The position numbers and the translations under genes are program-made. A stretch of 64,000 nt of DNA from Chryseobacterium sp. G0186 (GTDB taxonomy: Bacteria; Bacteroidota; Bacteroidia; Flavobacteriales; Weeksellaceae). Positions 37,512-46,681 of the stretch are shown in pieces (the stretch's first letter is position 1; every line of letters starts with the position of its first letter). Where the stretch lies: positions 3,720,001 to 3,784,000 of the forward strand of contig NZ_CP033918.1 of NCBI RefSeq assembly GCF_003815675.1, read 5' to 3'. The notes beneath the pieces are model-generated. The model had not been told where the DNA came from and made no database searches. It saw only the letters and a program-made list of their open reading frames with translations.

Positions 37512-39018
37512 GAAGAGGATTCCTCTTGAACTGCTTTTATTGTTCTCGGTTTTTGTCATTGCGACATGTGGTTTGATCTATGAATTGGTGGCAGGAGCTT
37601 TGGCAAGCTATCTTTTAGGAGACTCTGTTAAGCAGTTTTCCTTTATCATCGGAGTATACCTCTTTTCAATGGGGGTGGGATCCTATTTTGCAAAATTCAT
37701 CAAAGGAAATTTGATTGATAAGTTTGTGGAGATCGAAATCCTGGTAGGAATTGTAGGAGGAATAAGTTCGGTGGTATTATTTATACTGTTCAATACATTG
37801 GCTCATTTCGAGGCAGTTTTGTATCTCTTTGTCTTTTTTACAGGATGTTTGGTGGGGCTGGAAATTCCGCTTTTAATGAATATTTTAAAGGATAGGGTTC
37901 AGTTTAAGGATTTAGTTTCAAATGTCTTTGCTTTCGATTATATCGGAGCCTTGTTGGCGTCCATTCTTTTTCCTTTAGTGTTAATTCCGCACCTTGGTAT
38001 TGTAAAAACACCATTATTCTTTGGACTCATAAATATTTCCATCGCTATATTACTTTGTTTTTACCTTACCAAAGAACTATCAAAACCTATTTCCTTAAAG
38101 GTAAAATCCATTGGAGCCTTTGCATTACTGTTGGGGCTTTTTATCTTTTCAGATAAGATTTTATCCTATTCAGAAGAAAAGCTTTACGGTGAAAATATTG
38201 TCTATACAAAAAGTTCACCTTACCAGAGGATTGTTTTAACAAGAAATAGCCGTGAATTCAGACTGTATTTAAATAACAATCTGCAGTTTTCCTCTACTGA
38301 TGAATACCGTTATCATGAAGCCCTTGTTCATCCTGCGATGTCTATGGCTAAAAATATTGATCATGTCCTGATCCTGGGAGGCGGTGATGGCTTTGCTGCT
38401 CGTGAAGTATTGAAGTATAAAGAGGTGAAGAAAATTACCTTGGTAGATCTTGATGGAGAAATGACCCAGTTTTTCAAGACCAACGAGACCATGCGTAAGC
38501 TGAATCAAAGTTCCCTATCCAGTCCAAAGATCGAAGTGATTAACAAGGATGCTTATATTTGGGTAAAGGAGAACAAAAAGAAATTTGATGTTATTATCAT
38601 AGACTTTCCGGATCCCTCCAATTACAGCTTAGGAAAACTCTACTCACTGCAGTTTTATAAGGAACTTGAAAGATTGACAACTCCTGATACAAAGATGGTA
38701 GTACAGACCACTTCGCCTTATTTTGCGCCAAAGTCTTTCTGGTGTATAGAAAAAACAATCAATCAGATCTTTCCTTTTACGTCAGCGTACCATACCTATG
38801 TACCGTCGTTCGGGGAATGGGGGTTTTCGATGGCTTCATCTGAGCCTATCAAGAATAAGATCTACAGACAGCTTCCTCATTTAAAATACTACGATTATGA
38901 TTTTTCACAATTGTCTTATTTTAACAAGGATATGAAAGTGAATGAAGTAGAAGTTAACCGTCTGGATAACCAGATATTAGTCCGTTATTTCGATGAAGAG
39001 TGGGGGAAAGTTCAGTAG
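37504..39018 (+). CDS. Membrane-anchored spermidine-synthase-like protein
   Basis: The 504-residue protein has about seven membrane segments in its first 215 residues (MDKKRIPLELLLLFSVFVIA, then GLIYELVAGALASYLLGDSV). Its C-terminal half is an aminopropyltransferase-type methyltransferase fold, with ILGGGDGFAAREVLK (about 288-302), ITLVDLDGEM and IIDFPDPSNYSLGKLYS, which match the decarboxylated-SAM and putrescine sites. It could use the SpeD product on a membrane or envelope substrate. The actual substrate is unknown. It overlaps both neighbours. Confidence 0.88.
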   Translation: MDKKRIPLELLLLFSVFVIATCGLIYELVAGALASYLLGDSVKQFSFIIGVYLFSMGVGSYFAKFIKGNLIDKFVEIEILVGIVGGISSVVLFILFNTLAHFEAVLYLFVFFTGCLVGLEIPLLMNILKDRVQFKDLVSNVFAFDYIGALLASILFPLVLIPHLGIVKTPLFFGLINISIAILLCFYLTKELSKPISLKVKSIGAFALLLGLFIFSDKILSYSEEKLYGENIVYTKSSPYQRIVLTRNSREFRLYLNNNLQFSSTDEYRYHEALVHPAMSMAKNIDHVLILGGGDGFAAREVLKYKEVKKITLVDLDGEMTQFFKTNETMRKLNQSSLSSPKIEVINKDAYIWVKENKKKFDVIIIDFPDPSNYSLGKLYSLQFYKELERLTTPDTKMVVQTTSPYFAPKSFWCIEKTINQIFPFTSAYHTYVPSFGEWGFSMASSEPIKNKIYRQLPHLKYYDYDFSQLSYFNKDMKVNEVEVNRLDNQILVRYFDEEWGKVQ

Positions 39019-40582
39019 AAAAGAGTTCCTTAGAACACTTATGTTGGGCAGTCTGATGCTTCCTTTTCTGCAATATTGCGGAAAGAAAGCAAAAACTCTG
39101 TTGCTGAAGATCACTGGAACAAACCATATCCTTGGGCATCAATTGTGGGCTAAGGATTTTCCACAATTTTCTGAAGTTATCCACACCCAATATCTTATCG
39201 TGGGTGGTGGAATCTCGGGACTTTCTGCCTGCAGAACTTTCCATCAAAATAATAAACATGATTATCTTCTTTTGGAAATGGAAGATCATTTGGGAGGAAA
39301 TTCCTCAAACGGAGAAAATAAAGTCTCAAAATTTCCTCTAGGTGCCCACTATCTGCCTTTACCCAATAAAGAAAATACCGAAATTATCGAGTTTCTTACG
39401 GAAAGTGGAATCTGCCAGGGAATTGATGATAATGGTGAACCTATCCTGGACGAGTACCAGATGACCTTTCCACAACAGGAAAGATTGTTTTATAAAAATT
39501 CCTGGCAAAATGATATCGTTCCCCAAAAAGGAATTTCAAAGGAAGTACAAAATGAGCTTACCCGTTTCTTTACAATGATGGATGAATTCCGTCTGAAGAA
39601 AGACCTTAAGGGGAATTATTGGTTTGCTATTCCCGTTCATGATTCCAGTAGAGAAGATGAAGTGTTGCAACTTGAAAAAATCCTTTTTAAAGACTGGCTT
39701 AAAGAACATCATTTCCGGTCAGAAGAACTTCTTTGGTTGCTGGATTATTCCTGTAGGGATGATTATGGTTTGGGAATAGACTATGTTTCAGCGTGGGCCG
39801 GAATTCATTATTTTGCCGGCAGAAAAAATAACTGGAGTAAAAAATATAAAGATCAGGTGTTCACATGGCCTGAGGGAAATGCAAGACTTACCCAATATTT
39901 TTCAAAGTATTCTAAAGGGAAATTTTTAACTAAATGTTTAGTTTTTGAGGTAAAAATAAATGATAAGGTTGAGGTTCTGTATTTTGATAATACTCAGAAA
40001 AAAACAAAAAAGATCATTGCTGAAAAGGTTTTGTTTGCATCACCTCAGTTTGTAAATGAACGAATTTTAACCGACAGAAAAGTCCAATCATTTCAATACG
40101 TTCCATGGCTTTTGACTACCATTACTCTGAAGAATGAATTTGGTGGTGATGAAGAGCTGGCATGGGATAATGTGATTTATGGATCATCAGGTTTGGGATA
40201 TATTTATGATCAGCATCAGAATCTAAGTCAGGTCATGGGAGAGAAGGTGATCACCTATTATAAAAGCTTTTCTACCAATGACTGTAAAAAGGCAAGACGA
40301 AAACTCTACTCCATGAAAGAAGCTGAACTTAAAGATTTAGTTGTAGACGATCTGAAAAAAGCGCACCCATTGATAGAAGATTTTATTCTGGAAATGCAGT
40401 TTCATAAAATAGGGCATGCGATGATTGCCCCTATTCCTAATCAGATTTTTGGTGAAGATGCAGAGAAAGCCAAAGAATCTATTGATGGGAAAATTTTCTT
40501 TGCCCATTCCGATCTTTCGGGAATATCTATTTTTGAAGAAGCCTTTTATCAGGGAATGAGAACGGCAAAGCAAATGATGTAA
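38993..40582 (+). CDS. FAD-dependent oxidoreductase-like protein with export-type N terminus
   Basis: The 529-residue protein has a Tat-like start (SRKEFLRTLMLGSLMLP) with Cys29 in a lipobox-like place, then a Rossmann FAD motif LIVGGGISGLSA (about 68-79) and LLLEMEDHLGGNSSNGE. The rest resembles amine-oxidase-type flavoproteins, with WAGIHYFAGRK and a C-terminal KIFFAHSDLSGISIFEEAFYQG (FAD-contact) segment. The substrate is unknown; a polyamine is possible from context. It overlaps the synthase-like gene by 26 nt. Confidence 0.85.
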   Translation: MKSGGKFSRKEFLRTLMLGSLMLPFLQYCGKKAKTLLLKITGTNHILGHQLWAKDFPQFSEVIHTQYLIVGGGISGLSACRTFHQNNKHDYLLLEMEDHLGGNSSNGENKVSKFPLGAHYLPLPNKENTEIIEFLTESGICQGIDDNGEPILDEYQMTFPQQERLFYKNSWQNDIVPQKGISKEVQNELTRFFTMMDEFRLKKDLKGNYWFAIPVHDSSREDEVLQLEKILFKDWLKEHHFRSEELLWLLDYSCRDDYGLGIDYVSAWAGIHYFAGRKNNWSKKYKDQVFTWPEGNARLTQYFSKYSKGKFLTKCLVFEVKINDKVEVLYFDNTQKKTKKIIAEKVLFASPQFVNERILTDRKVQSFQYVPWLLTTITLKNEFGGDEELAWDNVIYGSSGLGYIYDQHQNLSQVMGEKVITYYKSFSTNDCKKARRKLYSMKEAELKDLVVDDLKKAHPLIEDFILEMQFHKIGHAMIAPIPNQIFGEDAEKAKESIDGKIFFAHSDLSGISIFEEAFYQGMRTAKQMM

Positions 40583-40584
40583 AT

Positions 40585-41610
40585 ATGAAACAACCTTGGA
40601 TCCATAATGCAAAAACAGACGGGTGGTTTATCTTATCCCCACCTTTTCTGGTGTTGTTGATTATTTTTCTCTTCCAGAAACAAATTCAGGGATTGGAAAA
40701 CAACTATTCATTTTATACCTGGCTCCTCCTGATTGTTTTTGTGGATGTAGCTCATGTGTATTCTACATTGTTCAAAACTTATTTTGTGAAAGATGAAGTA
40801 CAGAAACGGAAGTTATTGTACTTTGGAATACCTGTTGTAAGCTGGTGTTTAGGAATTGCCTTATTTCAGTTCGGAAGTCTGGTATTTTGGTCCGTGCTGG
40901 CACTCATAGCTGTTTTCCATTTTATTCGACAGCAGTATGGTTTTATGAGGATCTATGCCCGATTTGAACCTAATAACTGGAGTAAAAGAATAGATGAAGT
41001 AGCGGTATATGCTGCGACTATTTTTCCAATGTTGTATTGGTTTAAGACACCTCGTGCCTTTACCTGGTTTGTTAATAATGAATTTGATTGGCTTAAAAAT
41101 CTTCCCAATTATATTGGTTTTATCACTGTTCTGTATGTAGGGGTACTTGTCATTTGGGTTGTAAAAACCATTTTTGATACCCTAAAGACTAAGTCTATCA
41201 ACATTCCCAAAGCCGCACTTATTACAGGAACCTACCTTTCCTGGTATTTTGGAATTGTTTACTTCAATAATGATCTTCTTTTTACTTTTCTGAATGTAGT
41301 TTCTCATGGAATTCCCTACATCGCTCTGATTTATATTCGTGAAATCAAACAAAAGGAAAGTCATCAACTGAACCGGATGCTGATATTTAAATCTGCTTCA
41401 GGCATAATTCTGTTTATCGGAGTTATTTTAGGTTTTGCTTTTCTTGAAGAATTTCTTTGGGAAACCCTGGTTTGGAACGAACATTTTTCACTGGATTTTA
41501 ACTTATCAGAAAACTTTCTTCAGTTTTTAGTTCCGCTATTAGTCGTTCCTCAGCTTACCCATTATCTTCTGGATGGTTTTATTTGGAGAAAACCAAAAAA
41601 AGTTAGCTAA
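40585..41610 (+). CDS. Polytopic membrane protein of unknown function
   Basis: The 341-residue protein holds about eight hydrophobic segments with several conserved-looking charged and His residues (DVAHVYST, FHFIRQQYGFMRIY, VVSHGIPYIALIYIRE, LTHYLLDGFIW). Such buried His suggest a metal or redox role but I cannot place it. It begins 2 bp after the FAD protein gene. Confidence 0.75.
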   Translation: MKQPWIHNAKTDGWFILSPPFLVLLIIFLFQKQIQGLENNYSFYTWLLLIVFVDVAHVYSTLFKTYFVKDEVQKRKLLYFGIPVVSWCLGIALFQFGSLVFWSVLALIAVFHFIRQQYGFMRIYARFEPNNWSKRIDEVAVYAATIFPMLYWFKTPRAFTWFVNNEFDWLKNLPNYIGFITVLYVGVLVIWVVKTIFDTLKTKSINIPKAALITGTYLSWYFGIVYFNNDLLFTFLNVVSHGIPYIALIYIREIKQKESHQLNRMLIFKSASGIILFIGVILGFAFLEEFLWETLVWNEHFSLDFNLSENFLQFLVPLLVVPQLTHYLLDGFIWRKPKKVS

Positions 41611-41637
41611 CTTTGTCTAAATGATTAAAATCTTAAA

Positions 41638-43392
41638 ATGAGACAATATCTTTTATCATTAGCAATTTTTCTGGGAATCATGGTGAGTGGCCAGCAAAAA
41701 ACATTCTGTAATCCAATTAATATAGACTACGGTTATACCCCTTTCGAAGTCTTTTCAAAACAAGGAAAACACCGTGCTACAGCCGATCCTGTTATTGTTA
41801 ATTTTAAAAATAAACTGTTCCTTTTTTCTACCAACCAGGAAGGATATTGGTACAGTGATGATATGCTGGACTGGAAGTTTGTAAAAAGGAAATTTCTTAG
41901 GGATAATAAATATATCCATGATCTTAATGCTCCGGCAGTCTGGGCAATGAAAGATACACTGTATGTATATGGATCTACTTGGGAACAGGACTTTCCAATC
42001 TGGAAAAGTACAAATCCAACCAAGGACGACTGGAAAATTGCAGTAGATACTTTAAAAGTAGGAGCGTGGGATCCTGCATTTCACTATGATGAAGATAAAA
42101 ATAAACTGTACCTGTATTGGGGATCAAGTAATGAATGGCCGCTGTTGGGAACAGAAGTTAAAGTTAAAAATCTTCAGTCTGAAGGGTTTACAAAACCTAT
42201 TCTGAAGCTAAAACCTGAAGACCACGGATGGGAACGTTTTGGTGAATACAATGATAATGTTTTTCTTCAGCCTTTTGTAGAGGGAGCCTGGATGACTAAG
42301 CACAACGGAAAATATTATATGCAATATGGTGCTCCGGCAACAGAATTTAGCGGATATTCTGATGGAGTGTACGTAAGTAAAGGTCCTTTAGAAGGATTCG
42401 AATATCAGCAGCATAATCCATTTTCATATAAACCAGGAGGTTTTGCCAGAGGTGCGGGACATGGAGCTACTTTTGAAGACAACTATAAAAACTGGTGGCA
42501 CGTTTCCACTATCTTTATTTCCACTAAGAATAATTTTGAACGAAGACTGGGAATCTGGCCGGCAGGTTTTGATAAAGACGATGTGATGTATTGCAATACG
42601 GCGTATGGAGATTATCCTACCTACCTTCCGCAGTATGCACAAGGCAAAGATTTTTCAAAAGGTCTTTTTGCAGGATGGATGTTGCTGAATTATAATAAGC
42701 CCGTTCAGGTTTCATCTACCTTAGGAGGGTATCAACCCAATTATGCCGTAGATGAAGATATCAAAACCTACTGGAGTGCCAAAACAGGGAATTCCGGAGA
42801 ATGGTTCCAGACAGATCTGGGAGAAGTTTCTACGATCAATGCCATTCAGATTAATTATGCAGATCAGGATGCTGAATTTATGGGAAAAACCTTAGGAAAG
42901 ATGCATCAGTATAAAATCTACGGATCCAATGACGGAAAGAAGTGGAATGTAATAGTGGATAAAAGTAAAAATACAAAAGATGTTCCCCATGATTATGTAG
43001 AACTGGAAACCCCTGCAAAGGCCCGTTTCCTGAAAATGGAGAATCTGAAAATGCCTACCGGAAAATTTGCATTGAGCGGTTTCAGGGTATTCGGAAAGGG
43101 TGGAGGAAAAGAGCCTGCTAAAGTAGAAGGTTTTGTTCCTTTAAGAGCTGATCCCAAGAAATATGGTGAAAGAAGAAGTATCTGGATGAAATGGCAGCAG
43201 AACCCTGAAGCAGACGGCTATGTGATCTATTGGGGAAAATCTCCCGATAAAATGTACGGAAGCATTATGGTCTACGGAAAAAATGAATATTTCTTTACAG
43301 GAGCCGACAGAACTGATGCTTACTATTTCCAGATTGAAGCTTTCAATGCCAATGGAGTTTCAGAAAGGACAGCCGCTGCAAAGTCTGAATAA
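41638..43392 (+). CDS. Secreted GH43-like glycoside hydrolase with F5/8 domain
   Basis: The 584-residue protein has a signal peptide (1-19), a five-bladed-propeller-type GH43 domain (about 20-340: RATADPVIVNFKNKLFLFST with Asp50, APAVWAMKDTLYVYGST, WDPAFHYDED), an F5/8 type C carbohydrate-binding domain (about 355-470: DEDIKTYWSAKTGNSGEWFQTDLGE) and an Fn3-like end. Which glycan it acts on is not clear, and the catalytic acid was not proved. It lies 27 bp after the polytopic protein gene, probably in the same transcript. Confidence 0.82.
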   Translation: MRQYLLSLAIFLGIMVSGQQKTFCNPINIDYGYTPFEVFSKQGKHRATADPVIVNFKNKLFLFSTNQEGYWYSDDMLDWKFVKRKFLRDNKYIHDLNAPAVWAMKDTLYVYGSTWEQDFPIWKSTNPTKDDWKIAVDTLKVGAWDPAFHYDEDKNKLYLYWGSSNEWPLLGTEVKVKNLQSEGFTKPILKLKPEDHGWERFGEYNDNVFLQPFVEGAWMTKHNGKYYMQYGAPATEFSGYSDGVYVSKGPLEGFEYQQHNPFSYKPGGFARGAGHGATFEDNYKNWWHVSTIFISTKNNFERRLGIWPAGFDKDDVMYCNTAYGDYPTYLPQYAQGKDFSKGLFAGWMLLNYNKPVQVSSTLGGYQPNYAVDEDIKTYWSAKTGNSGEWFQTDLGEVSTINAIQINYADQDAEFMGKTLGKMHQYKIYGSNDGKKWNVIVDKSKNTKDVPHDYVELETPAKARFLKMENLKMPTGKFALSGFRVFGKGGGKEPAKVEGFVPLRADPKKYGERRSIWMKWQQNPEADGYVIYWGKSPDKMYGSIMVYGKNEYFFTGADRTDAYYFQIEAFNANGVSERTAAAKSE

Positions 43393-43411
43393 AATCAATT
43401 AATAAAATAAG

Positions 43412-43445
43412 AATAACACGTTTTGAATGCTCAGGGCGTGTTATT
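43412..43445. terminator. Terminator between the GH43-like gene and the esterase-like gene
   Basis: AATAACACG (43412-43420) and CGTGTTATT (43437-43445) form a 9-bp stem with a T run, placed so that it overlaps the last codon of the convergent gene. Confidence 0.6.
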
Positions 43446-44301
43446 TTTTGTCTGTTTTTTTTAGAAAAGTTTCTATTTTCTTGATAAGAACTTCATCATT
43501 GGGATGCTTATCCCAATCCAAATGTCCGCCATTAAATTCATAGGATTCATGGGTGATATTATGTTTCCTTAAAACAGAATCCAGAATTTCTTTTTGACTC
43601 ATTGGAATAATGCGGTCTGTTCTTCCATAATAGGAAAGAGTAGGGGCAGATGTATTCGTTATCCAATGAATAGGGCTTGCAAAATTGACTGCTGAGGTTT
43701 TTGGTGTAAGAATTTTAGGGTCTACCAGATATTTTTCAACAAAGGAATAGTCTTGATAAGTCTTAAAACCTGGGTCTGATAGATCTGCCGGACCTACAAT
43801 ATTAATGACAGCTTTTATATTTTTATCATCATCAAATTGATAGGCATACAGCATAGACAGATGCCCACCTGCACTATTTCCCAGGAGTATCAATTTTGGT
43901 GTATAATTCAATTTTATTTTCAGAAAAGCAGCTACACTTTTAATATCATCTGTTTGATTGGGAACAGCATATTGAGTTTGTGAAGCCAGCCTGTAATTCA
44001 TATTGACAAAAATATAATGTGGGAAATTCTGCATTAGGGAAAGGGTGAAGAAAGTGAGCTGCGATTTATTTCCTCCATGCCAGCCTCCGCCATGAATGAT
44101 GATGAAAACATCCCTTTCTTTAGATAATTTTTTATGAGGAAGATATAAGTCCATAACCTGATCGGGGTTATTGCCGTAATGAATATTTTCCTCTTTATCA
44201 AAGCTGATATCACCCCCTAATGTTATCTTTTTTTCTTTGCAGCCTGTCAAAAGAAAGGATAGCATTAGATATAATAATATGGAGAGTATCTTTTTTTTCA
44301 T
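43441..44301 (-). CDS. Alpha/beta hydrolase lipoprotein (esterase-like)
   Basis: The 286-residue protein starts with a lipoprotein signal (Cys21 after LLTG), then an alpha/beta-hydrolase domain with the HSL-type oxyanion motif HGGGW (70-74). The nucleophile is Ser143 in GNSAGGH, with Asp229 (GRTDR) and His260 (NGGHLD) completing the triad. Esterase or deacetylase activity on an envelope or sugar ester is likely; the substrate is unknown. Confidence 0.88.
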   Translation of the reverse strand: MKKKILSILLYLMLSFLLTGCKEKKITLGGDISFDKEENIHYGNNPDQVMDLYLPHKKLSKERDVFIIIHGGGWHGGNKSQLTFFTLSLMQNFPHYIFVNMNYRLASQTQYAVPNQTDDIKSVAAFLKIKLNYTPKLILLGNSAGGHLSMLYAYQFDDDKNIKAVINIVGPADLSDPGFKTYQDYSFVEKYLVDPKILTPKTSAVNFASPIHWITNTSAPTLSYYGRTDRIIPMSQKEILDSVLRKHNITHESYEFNGGHLDWDKHPNDEVLIKKIETFLKKTDKK

Positions 44302-44381
44302 ACCATTAAAGATAAAAAACCTGCTGAAAGATCAACAGGTTTCTTTGGAATATAATTGAGTTGAATATGAATAAAGATTTT

Positions 44382-46637
44382 TTATTTCGTTCTGCTCTTG
44401 ATGGAGTCGGATGCTCCCTCAATGTCTCTTACCTTTTTCAGCTTTTGATTTCCGAAATTGTAGGTAAGACTTACAGAGATGCTTCTCGGATACTGATTCT
44501 GATGAACATAGTTATAGTTTCCACTGGCTTGTTTGTCATCTATTTCTACGATATTGGTTCTTAGAACATCATTTACATTCAATGCAAAAGTCCAGTCGTT
44601 CCAGTTTTTCTTAATGCTAAGATCCAGACTTGATAAATTTCTTAGCATTCCCAGTTCAATCTGTTGCTTGTCTATATAGAAAAAGTTAACCCCAAGGAAC
44701 CATGTTTTTGCTTTATCCAGACGAATTGTATTGTTGGTTTGAATCAAAATACTGGTAGATTTCACATCATTGATGTAGGTCACATATTCTCCACGTTTAT
44801 TTTTGAAACGATCTCCCGTAGTTGGATCCGTATCCAGGCTTCCATTGTTAATATTGTGTTGAGCACCGATGCTGAAGTTGGTAGTCCAGTATTGTTTGAA
44901 GAATGATTTTTGAATTCCAATCATCGCAGACATTTCCTGCTTGTCCCCAAAATTGGTGCTTATGTATCTTAATTCAAGATTCTTTCCCACATCGCCATTA
45001 GGATATTCCGGATATCCCTGTAGTGGAACCTGGGTAATAACATCTTTGATATAAGTATGATTTAAAACCACGAAATATGAGTTCTTGAACATATAAGTCA
45101 ATTCCTGGTTATAAGTAGATGAAGCTTTTACAAACGGGTTATTTTGGGTATAATTATTATCTGTCAGTTTATTCCTTACAGGGTTAATTTGCCAGAAGTT
45201 GGGTCTTTTCATTCTGCTTGAAAAGGAGTAGGAGATATTATTTTTATCATTAATTGCATAATTAAGGCTCAGGTAAGGCAGAAAGTTATTGTAATTTCTT
45301 TCAATACTTTTAAGAGCTTCAGTAGGCGGATTGTCTGATGTTCCCAAGCTGCTGGTAATCTCATATCTTGTTCCTATTTTTCCTGAAAATTTATCAGAAA
45401 ATTTCTTTTCTGCGGTCACATAAAAACCATATATATTTTCATCATAAATAAAGTGATTGGGAGCTAATTTGGGCTCTTTCACAGGAATAAGAAAATAGGT
45501 GTCACTTTTAGTATCATTATCCGTTTTGGTTTTGTTGTAATTCCCGCCCACAGAAATAGTAAGATCATTTTTAAATTTCTGGATGTAATCTACCATTCCG
45601 GAGAAATTATTGATAATTTGTGGGGTCTCCTGAAACATTTCAATAGATTTAGCTCCTAAATTTCTATTGATATCAGACTGATAAGTAAAGTTGTCTGTAA
45701 ACTGAAATCTTTTATAATTCAGATAAGCGGCATTTACATTCAGCTTACTTCCCAGTGAATCCGTTTTTAATTCATAATTTAAATTAAGTGAATTATTATA
45801 GGTTCTGGCATCTTCCTTATTTTTAGACCATGTATATTTAGTGGGTTCATTTGCATTGATAATGGTATTGAATAAGCTTACCCTTGAGTCATAGCTCCTG
45901 TTGGCCCAGGTATTCCAGGATAAAGCCAGGTTGCTGTTGTCATTTAATTGATAATCAATATTCAGGTAGCCACCGATATTTTTATTAGGATCATCAACAT
46001 CTCCTACAGATTCATTGGAGGAACCATCAGAACTGTTTTTTAAAGTATAGGTTTGGGCCTGAATGTTTTCACCACCGCTGAGGTTGGCACTTATTCCCAG
46101 TTTGTCCTTTCTGTAGTTGGCAGAGAAGCTGGCCTGGCTGGCATTGTATTTACTTTGAGTATTGGAGAATCTCATGTTTCCATTGAGACCGTCACTCATT
46201 TTTTTCTTTAAAACAATATTGATGATTCCATCAGAAGCCTCTGCCTGAAATTCACTTCCGGGAACGGTAATCACCTCAATTTTCTGGATGTTTTCTGCCG
46301 GAGTATTTTTTAGAAACTGCGTCAATGATTCTGCATCCATATTGGATTTTCTCCCGTTGATGTAGATTATTACATTATTTTTTCCTACAATTTTTAGTGT
46401 TTTATCATCTGTTGAAGATAAAAGTGGAGTCTGCTTCAGGAGATCAAAAGTAGTATTCCCCTTTGCTACTGGAGAAGCGGCAACATCATATACAAAACGG
46501 TCGCTTTGTTTTTTAAAAACCTGTTTAGTGATCGTTACCCCTTCTATATTTTTAGTCTTTGTCGAGTCAGATTTCTTTTCCTGAGCAAAAACGCAGGTTC
46601 CGAAGACGACAGCAATTGACAAAAGAATTCGTTTCAT
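44382..46637 (-). CDS. Outer-membrane beta-barrel receptor, copy 2
   Basis: The 751-residue protein has a signal peptide (1-18), a plug (about 40-170: VFKKQSDRFVYDVAASPVAK, TFDLLKQTPLLSST, IYINGRKSNMDAESLTQFL, IEVITVPGSEFQAE, IINIVLKKK) and a long beta-barrel. It is about half identical by eye to the upstream gene at 46682 over the plug, so the pair arose by duplication. Ligand unknown. Confidence 0.9.
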   Translation of the reverse strand: MKRILLSIAVVFGTCVFAQEKKSDSTKTKNIEGVTITKQVFKKQSDRFVYDVAASPVAKGNTTFDLLKQTPLLSSTDDKTLKIVGKNNVIIYINGRKSNMDAESLTQFLKNTPAENIQKIEVITVPGSEFQAEASDGIINIVLKKKMSDGLNGNMRFSNTQSKYNASQASFSANYRKDKLGISANLSGGENIQAQTYTLKNSSDGSSNESVGDVDDPNKNIGGYLNIDYQLNDNSNLALSWNTWANRSYDSRVSLFNTIINANEPTKYTWSKNKEDARTYNNSLNLNYELKTDSLGSKLNVNAAYLNYKRFQFTDNFTYQSDINRNLGAKSIEMFQETPQIINNFSGMVDYIQKFKNDLTISVGGNYNKTKTDNDTKSDTYFLIPVKEPKLAPNHFIYDENIYGFYVTAEKKFSDKFSGKIGTRYEITSSLGTSDNPPTEALKSIERNYNNFLPYLSLNYAINDKNNISYSFSSRMKRPNFWQINPVRNKLTDNNYTQNNPFVKASSTYNQELTYMFKNSYFVVLNHTYIKDVITQVPLQGYPEYPNGDVGKNLELRYISTNFGDKQEMSAMIGIQKSFFKQYWTTNFSIGAQHNINNGSLDTDPTTGDRFKNKRGEYVTYINDVKSTSILIQTNNTIRLDKAKTWFLGVNFFYIDKQQIELGMLRNLSSLDLSIKKNWNDWTFALNVNDVLRTNIVEIDDKQASGNYNYVHQNQYPRSISVSLTYNFGNQKLKKVRDIEGASDSIKSRTK

Positions 46638-46681
46638 GATATTTTTATTAAGAGTGGTTAAGTGATATAGGTTTTTATAGA

